Part shown: one piece after another, positions 1-7,216 of the stretch
Numbering within the stretch: position 1 is the stretch's first letter
Layout: every line of letters starts with the position of its first letter
Assembly: GCA_010672825.2 (NCBI GenBank)
Contig: JAAHFU020000009.1
Span: 1 to 38,608 of the forward strand
DNA length: 38,608 bases
Source: Leptolyngbya sp. SIO1E4
GTDB lineage: Bacteria; Cyanobacteriota; Cyanobacteriia; Phormidesmidales; Phormidesmidaceae
Reading direction: 5' to 3'
The notes under the pieces: generated by a model
Databases searched by the model: none
Told to the model about the DNA's origin: nothing
Seen by the model: the letters and a program-made list of their open reading frames with translations, nothing else
Made by a program: the position numbers and the translations under genes

Positions 1-1722
1 TCAGGGCTCGACAGAGTTGACAAAGCGCGAAAAGCCAGAGGATGGAACAAGTCTGATCCGAACTGGGCCGAGGCTGCCACTGTGTCAGTCCCTACTCTGA
101 AACGGTTTTGGCGAAGAACAGCCATTACTCAAGAATCATTTGTCTTAATATGCCAAGCTCTGGATCTGGACTGGCAAGAAATCACAGATCTAGGATCAGC
201 AAATCTAGAGGACCTGATCCATCAGGGGGTTGATGTTTGGAATGAATGGAAACACAATCACCCACCTCAAGGGTACAACCTCGCTCATATGGATCTGCGG
301 GGTATGGACCTGCAAGGTGCTGACCTGAGCAACACCTCTCTAGCAGGCAGCAATTTTAGTAGTTGCAAACTCAATGGAGCAAGCCTGGCAGGAGCTGATT
401 TAACCAACGCTAATTTCAACAGCGCTGATCTGAGAGAAGCCAATCTTTCAGCTACTCAGGCAATCGGCACAATTTTCACAGGCGCTATGTTTACAGGTGC
501 CTGTATCGAGAACTGGAACATAAACGCAGATACACATCTTGAGAACATCACCTGTACCTATGTGTACCTCCAGGCCCCTAAAGGCGAGAGGCGTCCTAGA
601 CAAGGAATTTTTAAACCTGGTGAATTTACAGCATTATTTCGACAGGCAATCGAGACTGTAGACCTGATTTTTAAGGACGGTATCGATTGGCAGGCATTCT
701 TCCAATCATTTCAAGCTCTCCGTAGCCAATACGCCGATCAAGATATTTCTATCCAAGCTATCGAGAGAAAAGGTGAAGCATTCATCGTTCGACTAGCAGT
801 ACCTGATGGTGCAGATGACAAGACTGTTGGAAACCAAGCTAAGAGGCTCTACAGGGCTAATCAAGACAAGTCATCGAATAATGAATTGAAACAGGAAATA
901 GAGGCGGCGGTTAGAGAGCTTTACGAAACCAAGCTAATGCTGATGGAGCAGCGTTATCGCGATGTTTTACAGGCAAAAGATAGCGAGATTAGTGCTTATA
1001 GAGAACAGAGTACAAACTTGTTAAAAGTCACAGAATTGCTGGCATCAAACCCTATGCCAAGTAAGCCAAATCAAATGTTCTATGGCCCCGTTGGTAATGT
1101 TGCCAGCAGTGGCGGTCAGATATCTATCAGTAGCTATCCACAACAACAAGTATCCCTAGCCGAAGCAGCTGCGGAAATTCAGAACTTACTGAAACAACTA
1201 GAAACATCTAACCCTACAGCGACAGAAACTGACCAAACCAACTTTCTAAATTCCATGATTCCATCTACTCATCGCCAGCCATTGATCGATGCGTTGAGAT
1301 CTAGCGATAGCGCCACCATTGATAAAATTCCCTATGGGTCTGTGCTCAAAGCGTTAGTCGAAGGCTGGCAAAAGTCGAATTTCAACGAAATCAGTCGTAT
1401 TCTCTCGACACTAAACAACCAGGCCCAAGCTCTCCCTACAGACCAAAAAGATGAAGCCAATGACGTTCTCGACGATTTAGAACGTGACTTGCAAGAAAAA
1501 CAGCCCGATTCCAAACGTATCAGTCGGCGGCTGAAGAGATTAGCTGCGCTTGCAACCATCGTCACCGGTATAGCTACAGCTACTTCCACCAAGAAAGACA
1601 GTGAAATCACTGACTTTGCCAATAACATTCTTGACTTGTCCAACAAACTAGGAATTCCTATTGGCCAGGTTCAGTCTATGCAACTACCTCCAGCTGAAAC
1701 CACTCAAAGTAAAACAACTTAG
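1..1722 (+). CDS. Pentapeptide-repeat protein with HTH-like N-terminal domain (5' end outside window)
   Basis: The frame is open from base 1, so the gene begins upstream of the window; the GTG at 82 is only the first internal start-like codon. The residues read before it (GLDRVDKARKARGW, then WAEAATVSVPTLKRFWRR) match a compact HTH-like domain found at the N-terminus of many cyanobacterial signalling and conflict proteins. Counting from the GTG, pentapeptide repeats of the A(D/N)LxxAxF type cover about residues 68-140, a coiled coil about 265-320, and a typical cyanobacterial C-terminal block (GPVGNVASSGGQ, then SLAEAAAEIQNLLKQLE, then VLKALVEGWQ) about 335-450. Pentapeptide repeats fold as a right-handed beta-helix. 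The role is probably scaffold or effector in a signalling or conflict pathway; no enzyme motif is seen. The stop is TAG at 1720-1722. The family call is firm, the function inferred. Confidence 0.85.
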   Translation, partial: SGLDRVDKARKARGWNKSDPNWAEAATVSVPTLKRFWRRTAITQESFVLICQALDLDWQEITDLGSANLEDLIHQGVDVWNEWKHNHPPQGYNLAHMDLRGMDLQGADLSNTSLAGSNFSSCKLNGASLAGADLTNANFNSADLREANLSATQAIGTIFTGAMFTGACIENWNINADTHLENITCTYVYLQAPKGERRPRQGIFKPGEFTALFRQAIETVDLIFKDGIDWQAFFQSFQALRSQYADQDISIQAIERKGEAFIVRLAVPDGADDKTVGNQAKRLYRANQDKSSNNELKQEIEAAVRELYETKLMLMEQRYRDVLQAKDSEISAYREQSTNLLKVTELLASNPMPSKPNQMFYGPVGNVASSGGQISISSYPQQQVSLAEAAAEIQNLLKQLETSNPTATETDQTNFLNSMIPSTHRQPLIDALRSSDSATIDKIPYGSVLKALVEGWQKSNFNEISRILSTLNNQAQALPTDQKDEANDVLDDLERDLQEKQPDSKRISRRLKRLAALATIVTGIATATSTKKDSEITDFANNILDLSNKLGIPIGQVQSMQLPPAETTQSKTT

Positions 1723-1746
1723 ACAAATAGCTACTACTCAATTTTG

Positions 1747-2333
1747 CTACTGCCCCAACCGCTTCCTAGCTCCCCTCACACTCCCCAACTGCTTCAACGT
1801 CATCCCCGCCACCAGCGTCGCTCCGCTAAAGATGTAGAGCGACTTGTTACGGGTGCCCATGCCAATGAAGCGCACAATCCCGAACGCCATCAGGCAGGCG
1901 ACCAGGATCGGCATGATGACGATGTACTGGGTGTGCTCGGGGCGCTGGTGGCGGATACCCAAGCGCTCCTGCCGCACCACCTGGCGGGCCAGCATCGGGT
2001 TCCGCCCCGCCAGGGGTGCAGTTCGGCTAACCGCGATTCACCTCCGGTGAGGCTACGCCAACGCGACAGCTGCAGTCCTCGCCATCGGGCTTCATCCTCC
2101 ATCACCTTACGAATCGCCTGATCGCTGGGTAGCTCTAGCTCAATTTCCAGCATGTCCAGGAAGATATCCCGACCTGGGTTCACCGGCGCGAAGCACACCA
2201 CCCGGCATCCCACCGCGATCGCATCCTCAATCCAATACCGAATCGGGCTACTGAGCCGCTTGGCCTCGGGGAGAATCAGCAGCATATCTGGGTTGAGGTT
2301 CTCTAAAATCTCGTCTTGGGTCTGCTGAGTCAT
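1747..2333 (-). pseudogene. Frameshifted membrane protein, unknown family
   Basis: Two overlapping leftward frames look like the halves of one protein. The first, from ATG at 2333, begins MTQQTQDEILENLNPDMLLI and is plausible until about residue 95, where it reads through a palindromic repeat (2030-2065) into low-quality Arg/Ser/Trp-rich sequence. The second frame opens after a TGA at 2038-2040 and reads a soluble stretch, then two hydrophobic segments (IVIMPILVACLMAFGIVRFI and LYIFSGATLVAGM), ending near 1747. The intact protein would be about 190 residues with a cytosolic N-terminal half and a C-terminal membrane hairpin. It lies downstream of the relaxase on the same strand, so it may once have belonged to the transfer region. 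The family was not recognised. A sequencing error could mimic the frameshift. Confidence 0.55.
2030..2065. repeat. Short interspersed palindromic repeat inside a coding region
   Basis: The core is a hairpin, TCACC (2038-2042) and GGTGA (2046-2050) with loop TCC, followed by GGCTACGCCAACGCG. Sequence of the form GCGATTC...GGCTACGCCAACGC resembles the short dispersed repeats common in cyanobacterial genomes. Here it sits where the reading frame of the surrounding membrane-protein gene is lost. Confidence 0.5.
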
Positions 2334-2606
2334 CGCAACACCACAGAATGGGATATTCTTCTACAGTCAGTTCACCCTTTTGGAACGAGACTTTCCCATC
2401 CACAAAGATTTACTTTTGGCTCTCCTCCTCAAACCCTGATATCTCGAATCAAGCCCGAACGGAGTGAGCCGTAGGCTTGGGCTTGATGGGCCAGCCCCAC
2501 GCTACACTCTTGCGGCCACCAGGGGATATCCCTCTCTACTCAACACCAGTTCCCTATCCCTCCCCATAACATCCCCCTGGTGATGCCCAGCGGCGAGCGT
2601 CCCTCT
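2334..2606. other. Intergenic region with two inverted repeats downstream of the relaxase gene
   Basis: ATCAAGCCC (2448-2456) pairs with GGGCTTGAT (2479-2487), and CACCAGGGG (2517-2525) pairs with CCCCTGGTG (2574-2582); the palindrome GGGATATCCC lies at 2523-2532. Both hairpins follow the relaxase stop in the leftward direction and could limit transcription or protect the 3' end. Neither is followed by a clear T-run, so a classical intrinsic terminator is not shown. No gene is seen here. Confidence 0.4.
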
Positions 2607-3818
2607 TTACAGTTCCAGATTAAGGCTCCGTTTCCGGCTTCGACGCTGTCGCGCTTGTCGTTCTCGCTGCTCTTGCTCCCAGTTTCTCGCTGCTTGCTCC
2701 TGGTAGACATCGGCAGTGCTCTCATTTGTTAACGGCACCGTTTCCTTATCTTTAACTCGCCGTTTCAGATACTTCGCCTTCACCACCGGGTCATCACGTT
2801 CAGACTGATACTCAATGCCTAGTTGCTGCCGCAGGCCCTGAAACGTGTATGCCTCTCCCAGATGGGAGCCATTAATCTGACGGCCCTGGTAGCGGTAGTT
2901 GAGGCCACTCAATTTCCCACGTCGAATACTGAAACTGGGGGTGATGCCTCCGGACTCCAGCTGCTGACAAAACTCACTCAGCTGAGGATGCGTTTGAGCA
3001 ATTGAAGTGAGCTTCTGTCGTAGCTGTTCTTGGAGAGCTTCATCAGTCAGTTTGGGCTGACCTCGCTGGACATATTTGGCTTTCACCACAGGGTCATCTC
3101 GTTCAGGCTGATAGTCAATTCCATGGTGTCGCTGAAGGCCCGGAAAGCTGTACTCATTACCCAGCGTAGACCCCTGAATTTCAACGCTATCACAGCGATA
3201 GGTAATGCCGTGCAGCTGCCCCTCTCGATAAGCAAATCGAGGCGTAATACCTTGGGCCTCTAGGTGCTCAGAAAACTCGGTGAGCTGAAGGTGGGCTTGA
3301 GCCACTTCGGTGATCTGTTGCCGCAGCGCTTCCCGGAACACCTCATCCTTCTCATAGGTGATTCTTAAGCCCAGTTCTTTTTCTAACTTCCGGGTTGCCG
3401 CTTTGACCCGAGGCCGATCGCGATGCAGGTCGAAAAACTTGCCCTCATCCGACACTCGATTCACCACCACATGGACATGCTCATGGGCTTTGTCATGGTG
3501 TCGGACATAGAGGTGTTGATAGTGCCCTCGGTCTAACCCCATCTCATCTAAAAAGCGATCACAGGCCGTCTGCATCTGCGCATCGTTGAGATGCTCGTCA
3601 GGATGAAACGAGAGCGGCACATGCCACACGGGAGGTTGGGTAGTATCGGGTCGCATTCGACGATAGGGACGCACTTCGCTACTCAGTTCTTTGGCATTCC
3701 GTCCGGCCAGGTTGCCGCCAATGATATGAGCCTCTTTCGTGGGCATTGGTTCGTCTTCTTCCAGCACATAGCGGAAGACGCCATAGAACCCTTTGCCTTT
3801 GAACGATTTGCCAATCAT
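2607..3818 (-). CDS. Relaxase/mobilisation nuclease with a duplicated C-terminal module
   Basis: This 403-residue protein nicks and covalently holds plasmid DNA at oriT. The N-terminal half is a relaxase domain of the MobA/TraI type. Candidate nucleophile tyrosines are at 12 and 17 (FYGVFRY), and the metal-binding three-histidine motif is HHDKAHEHVHVVVNR at 107-121. The C-terminal half holds two copies of a module of about 87 residues (about 172-262 and 268-355). Each has the order AQxHxQLxEF, GITPxF, LGxxYxFxGL, Y(Q)xERDDPVVKAKY. The tail is basic. Its ATG overlaps the mobC stop in an ATGA, implying translational coupling. It is related to the MOBP class by motif; the exact subclass is not settled. 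The module duplication is unusual. Confidence 0.9.
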   Translation of the reverse strand: MIGKSFKGKGFYGVFRYVLEEDEPMPTKEAHIIGGNLAGRNAKELSSEVRPYRRMRPDTTQPPVWHVPLSFHPDEHLNDAQMQTACDRFLDEMGLDRGHYQHLYVRHHDKAHEHVHVVVNRVSDEGKFFDLHRDRPRVKAATRKLEKELGLRITYEKDEVFREALRQQITEVAQAHLQLTEFSEHLEAQGITPRFAYREGQLHGITYRCDSVEIQGSTLGNEYSFPGLQRHHGIDYQPERDDPVVKAKYVQRGQPKLTDEALQEQLRQKLTSIAQTHPQLSEFCQQLESGGITPSFSIRRGKLSGLNYRYQGRQINGSHLGEAYTFQGLRQQLGIEYQSERDDPVVKAKYLKRRVKDKETVPLTNESTADVYQEQAARNWEQEQRERQARQRRSRKRSLNLEL

Positions 3819-4165
3819 CTCCCGTTGCCTAGCTGCGTCTGTATCGCAATCAGCCGGTCTTGCAATTGATTCAGATGGAGCTTCAACTCCAAGGCGTCCA
3901 CCGGCTCCATCACGTTCCCCAGATTGAGATGATGCACCAGCTGATTGAGGTTGTTACCGATGCGCCCCAGGTCGCCTCGCAGCTGCTTAAACTCAGGCGG
4001 AATTTGCATCAGTTGCGTGTCCTGTTCTAATGCTTTTAGCCGACAGTAGGTGCTGGGTTTACGGCCTGCCGCTGCACACAAAGCTGACAGCTGCTTGAAT
4101 TCTTCATCGTTGAAGCGCACCTTGATAGGGTGGGTGCGGCGCTCTTCAGGGGATTTCTGATTCAT
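3815..4165 (-). CDS. mobC: MobC-like relaxosome accessory protein
   Basis: A small basic protein of 116 residues from the ATG at 4165 (MNQKSPEERR). The order is a beta strand (THPIKVRFNDEEF), a helix and turn (LSALCAAAGRKPSTYCRLKAL) and a C-terminal MobC signature (LRGDLGRIGNNLNQLVHHLN). MobC-type proteins have a ribbon-helix-helix-like fold, bind oriT and help the relaxase open DNA. The ATG at 4165 was preferred over the ATG at 4198 because it has a G-rich Shine-Dalgarno about 8 bases upstream and fits the family's start. The stop overlaps the relaxase start as ATGA. It is divergent from the traK-like operon. Confidence 0.85.
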   Translation of the reverse strand: MNQKSPEERRTHPIKVRFNDEEFKQLSALCAAAGRKPSTYCRLKALEQDTQLMQIPPEFKQLRGDLGRIGNNLNQLVHHLNLGNVMEPVDALELKLHLNQLQDRLIAIQTQLGNGR

Positions 4166-4615
4166 CGATGTCGGCCCCCAGGCAACGACACTTCTCATGG
4201 TGACGAAATCAGTTTTCAGCTGGGGGACGTCTGATACATTTGTTCACTCAGACAGAGAATTCTGACACAGGCATGTGGCTCCGGTTCGGGGGGTTGAGGG
4301 GGCTCCCTCACAAGCCTAGGGAAAAGGCACTCACATCACCAACTTTTGAATGCGAAGCCAAAATGGTGCCTTTTTCTCTGGCTTGCTCCTCTCAGCCAGA
4401 TTGGGGCCAGGGGCGGCGCGGCAATGCAGCGGCATGTGGCGGTTACAGCGAAATCATCGCGGCGGCCCACGGGCTCACCCTACCGACTCTACGGACACGC
4501 GGCAAGGTTCAGGCAACGAACCGTTACGCAATCCTTAAGCCCATCGAAACAATCTCATACCTTCAAAAATTCACGCTTCAGACTGGGTTCTCAATGGTGT
4601 TTGGGAGGTCCAGCC
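4166..4615. other. Divergent intergenic region, probable oriT and promoters
   Basis: These 450 bases separate leftward mobC-relaxase from the rightward traK/L/M-like operon, which is where oriT lies in IncP plasmids. Inverted repeats that could serve as relaxosome sites: TCAGA (4248-4252) with TCTGA (4261-4265) around the palindrome AGAATTCT (4256-4263); TGAGGG (4295-4300) with CCCTCA (4305-4310); GGTTC (4506-4510) with GAACC (4518-4522). A known nic consensus was not found, so the nick site is not assigned. Open frames crossing this region are low-complexity and judged non-coding. Confidence 0.5.
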
Positions 4616-5020
4616 ATGGCTGACGACGTCTACTCCGCCGCAAAGATTGAAGTCTGCCGCCAGGCAATTGATCAGTTAGCCCACGAACCGCGTACCCACT
4701 TCAACAAGCGGGAAGCGATCGCGGCGCTCTTTGAGGTCATTGCTCAAGCCCTGGAAAATCACACCTATGAAGAGGTCGCGGCCAGGCTCAGTGAAAATGG
4801 CATCGCCATTACTCAAGGCAGCTTGAAGCAGTACTTCTTGCAAATCAAGCGGGAACGTCAAGAGAAACCCAAGCGTAAAGCGTCCGTTAAACAGGTAAGC
4901 CAGTCTACGGAAACTCAAACACCAATCGATCAAAAACCTCAGAAGAAACCGATTGCTAAGGCTACGAAGCCGAAGAAGCCACTCCCAGAAAGCGCGGATG
5001 AAATCCAGCTCGCCTATTAA
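4616..5020 (+). CDS. TraK-like oriT-binding protein
   Basis: A protein of 134 residues from the ATG at 4616, chosen because GGGAGG lies 7 bases upstream; longer upstream frames have no coding character. The N-terminal 80 residues are helical and include YEEVAARLSENGIAITQGSL, a pattern like the DNA-binding part of IncP TraK. The last 50 residues are a Lys/Pro-rich basic tail. IncP TraK is about the same length and wraps oriT DNA to start transfer. The position, first in a traK-traL-traM-like operon divergent from the relaxase, supports the call more than sequence does. A HIP1 site lies within the gene near 4716. Confidence 0.65.
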   Translation: MADDVYSAAKIEVCRQAIDQLAHEPRTHFNKREAIAALFEVIAQALENHTYEEVAARLSENGIAITQGSLKQYFLQIKRERQEKPKRKASVKQVSQSTETQTPIDQKPQKKPIAKATKPKKPLPESADEIQLAY

Positions 5021-5032
5021 GGAGGTGAAATC

Positions 5033-5791
5033 ATGACGGCAACCACTGAGAAATCCACTCGGAAGCGCAAGGCTACAAAATCTTCTATCCACAATCGGGT
5101 GCATTTTGCCGATGGCAATAAAGGCGGCGTGGGCAAGTCGTTTTTCTGCCGCACGCTCTACCAATGGTTCCTCGATAATACGATTCCGGTCATTGGCGTT
5201 GAAGCCGATGTGAATAGTCCTGACTTCCGGGGCATCTACAGTGAGGTGATGCTCTCGCAATTCTCGGAGGATGAGACATTGGGGGCTAGGGCCAACAGCA
5301 TCATGAATACCGCTCTGGAGGCGCAAAAAAATGTCGTCGTCAACATGCCTGCCACGGTCCATGAAAGCTTTAAGCGCTGGCTCAGTGACTACAACATCTT
5401 GAGTCTGGCGGCAGATAGCCAGATCGAGTTGGTGAAATGGTTTGTCGTCACGGGTGAGTTTGACAGTCTGAAGTCTCTGGAAATCTCGTTGACGACCTTT
5501 GGGAAACAGATTCCTCACGTCGTTGTGAAGAACCAAAAGTATGCTGATTGGACCTTCTTTGAAGAATCCGAAACGTTACAGGCACTCATTCAAGAGACGA
5601 AAACTCAGGTCATTGCCTTACCCAAGTTGCCGGTAAGGGTGGCCAGCACCTTACTCCAGGAACGCCTATCGTTTGAAGCGGGGAAAGCCCACAAGGGTAA
5701 GGGCTTTGGGATCGTCGAGCAGGCGGCGGTGAAGGGCTACCTGCACACTGCCTATGAACAGTTTGAATGCACGGGGTGGTTGCCAACATGA
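5033..5791 (+). CDS. TraL/MobD-like P-loop ATPase
   Basis: A protein of 252 residues with a basic N-terminus and a deviant ParA-type Walker A (DGNKGGVGKS, about residues 28-37). EADVNSPDF at about 56-64 occupies the position of the ParA Walker A' aspartate. IncP TraL is a similar-sized ATP-binding protein encoded between traK and traM. The start follows a near-perfect Shine-Dalgarno (GGAGGTGA at 5021-5028) only 12 bases after traK stops. It probably acts at the relaxosome or in handing it to the membrane; that role is inferred. It differs from the partition ParA at 17032, which is shorter and paired with an RHH protein. Confidence 0.75.
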   Translation: MTATTEKSTRKRKATKSSIHNRVHFADGNKGGVGKSFFCRTLYQWFLDNTIPVIGVEADVNSPDFRGIYSEVMLSQFSEDETLGARANSIMNTALEAQKNVVVNMPATVHESFKRWLSDYNILSLAADSQIELVKWFVVTGEFDSLKSLEISLTTFGKQIPHVVVKNQKYADWTFFEESETLQALIQETKTQVIALPKLPVRVASTLLQERLSFEAGKAHKGKGFGIVEQAAVKGYLHTAYEQFECTGWLPT

Positions 5792-6366
5792 ACAACTCCA
5801 CAATCTCAGAGGAAGACCGACGACTGGCCGCTGAAATGGGTCTCGATGCTGACGACCCGTTGGTGCGTGTCTTAAGGCCCCAGGCAAAACTCGCCGCGAA
5901 AATTGAACTATGGACAGAAACCAATCTGGAACTCCTGAAGCTGCTCAACACCCGGACGAAGGAAACGGAGCGCTTGACTCAAAACTTCGAGCGGCTCACC
6001 AATATCTACGAAGCCTTGGACAGTCGCTACGAAACATTGCAGCTGCAAATTCAAGAATTGAGCAGAAGCTCGGCCTCGACCAGGATCACTCAGCCGCTCG
6101 ACGAGAGTATGATTCAGAAGCTCGACACCAGTCTCAAGACCCTGGCCCGTCCCATTCAGAAAGTCAGCGACCTCGACCTCGAACGAAGGGATTGGATCTG
6201 GAGCGGTAAGCTGGCGCTCAATGGCGTGACCCTCTTCTGTATCTCGATACTCGCGTTTCAGGTCGGGGCGTTAAGTCGTCAAGACACTTACATCGGGAGG
6301 CTGTTGAACTCGGTTTTGATTCGCTTGGAGCGGCTGGAGCAGAGCTCTGGGACGCTGCCGGAATAA
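5788..6366 (+). CDS. TraM-like coiled-coil membrane protein
   Basis: A protein of 192 residues whose ATG overlaps the traL-like stop (ATGA at 5788-5791), so the two are probably co-translated. Residues about 35-130 form a heptad-rich coiled coil. A single transmembrane helix (LALNGVTLFCISILAFQVGA) lies near residues 143-163 and is followed by a short tail. It is assigned as TraM-like by synteny, being third in the operon, and by its helical character; direct sequence similarity could not be tested. It may anchor the relaxosome to the membrane. Confidence 0.6.
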   Translation: MNNSTISEEDRRLAAEMGLDADDPLVRVLRPQAKLAAKIELWTETNLELLKLLNTRTKETERLTQNFERLTNIYEALDSRYETLQLQIQELSRSSASTRITQPLDESMIQKLDTSLKTLARPIQKVSDLDLERRDWIWSGKLALNGVTLFCISILAFQVGALSRQDTYIGRLLNSVLIRLERLEQSSGTLPE

Positions 6367-6389
6367 CCGGGTCGCTCGCCGCGGGGCGT

Positions 6390-6530
6390 CTCCCAGGGAT
6401 GTGACGAGGGGAATAAGGTGAGTCAGGAAAGGGGCGATCGCATCCCTGGGAGGGCGCAAGAGTGTAGCGAAGGCTGGCCCGTCAACCCTCGCCGCTGGGG
6501 CTGCGACCGCTACGCGGCGATGGGGTTGAC
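6390..6530. repeat. Two long inverted repeats downstream of the traK/L/M-like operon
   Basis: CTCCCAGGGATG (6390-6401) is perfectly inverted as CATCCCTGGGAG (6441-6452), with a HIP1 octamer at 6434-6441. A second pair is GTCAACCC (6481-6488) with GGGTTGAC (6523-6530), flanking CGCCG (6490-6494) and CGGCG (6515-6519). The repeats lie between two converging genes and may act as a bidirectional transcription block, though no T-run is present. Confidence 0.5.
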
Positions 6531-6536
6531 TCGATT

Positions 6537-6692
6537 TCACGCTACGGGGTCTTCACTCTCGGAGAGCCACTGTTCGATCAGTTCAACGACCACTTCGTTC
6601 ATGCTCTTGTCTTTCAAGGCACACTGCGCTTTGAATTTTGCTCGCAGGGTATTAGGCATCTGAACCCGAATCGCAACAATCTTGTCTGCCAT
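6537..6692 (-). CDS. Small ribbon-helix-helix repressor
   Basis: A protein of 51 residues from the ATG at 6692 (MADKIVAIRVQMPNTLRAKF). It has an N-terminal beta strand (IVAIRVQMP) and two helices (RAKFKAQCALKDKS and MNEVVVELIEQWLSE), the ribbon-helix-helix layout of CopG/Arc/ParG-type DNA-binding proteins. A longer upstream extension to 6821 is read through the operator and is judged non-coding. No toxin or ParA gene is adjacent on its strand, so it is either a solitary regulator or a decayed toxin-antitoxin or partition partner. It probably represses its own promoter through the palindromes just upstream. Confidence 0.65.
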   Translation of the reverse strand: MADKIVAIRVQMPNTLRAKFKAQCALKDKSMNEVVVELIEQWLSESEDPVA

Positions 6693-6703
6693 CATTCCAG
6701 TTA

Positions 6704-6783
6704 GTGCAACACACATTGTTGCTGACAGCATCCTTCTGCAACTTGCTTGACGTTGAAGTCTTGCATATTGTTGCAACAATGCA
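6704..6783. promoter_or_regulatory. Palindromic operators upstream of the RHH gene
   Basis: GCAACA (6706-6711) pairs with TGTTGC (6717-6722), and a perfect 14-bp palindrome ATTGTTGCAACAAT spans 6767-6780; a further half-site TGCAAC lies near 6738. The shared core TTGCAACA and the location immediately upstream of the RHH start are what an autoregulatory operator would show. Confidence 0.5.
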
Positions 6784-7216
6784 CATTCGGAAAGTTTGCG
6801 AGGCCCTGCTAAGAGCATCAATTTTTGCTAGTCTCTTGGAGATAGATAGACTGAGACTTGCAGTATATCTACTCGATATGGGTGCTCTACATGGACAGTC
6901 CGCAATATATGTAGCTGATTTAGTTGGCTATACTGCAAGGTCGCATACAGTATTTCCTTTCTGGGTGAGGTACAGCTTATCCCCTTCAGATTAGGGGCTC
7001 TAGGCCGATTTTTGCACCTCACTAGATTCAGAAATGTCGCATGTCCGGCCCATTGGGAGGGATATACGGCAAGAGCCGATCTAATAAGCGTTGGGCGGCT
7101 TTAGGTTATCTGTAAGGGCGTAGCTTGAAAATTGACTGTGAGAGTTCAGTATTAAGCTCCTGCTGAAGAACCTGTACTCCTAAATTGGTTCTGAAATAGA
7201 AATTGGAATTAAAGCA
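6784..7216. other. Non-coding AT-rich region
   Basis: This lies between the RHH operator and the CHAT-GTPase gene. No convincing gene, hairpin or repeat was seen. It marks the shift from the GC-richer mobilisation region to an AT-richer island. Confidence 0.4.

Noticed and set aside
1744-2121. Rightward 125-codon frame over the broken membrane gene
   Set aside because: His/Pro/Arg-rich translation with no family features; the minus strand has the hydrophobic segments expected of a real protein.
4240-4623. Genes within the mobC-traK gap
   Set aside because: The frames have no Shine-Dalgarno and low-complexity translations; the traK-like start at 4616 has its own GGGAGG site.
4676-5536. 286-codon frame antisense to the traK/traL-like genes
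   Set aside because: The overlapping plus-strand genes have clear motifs and ribosome sites; this frame is a shadow.
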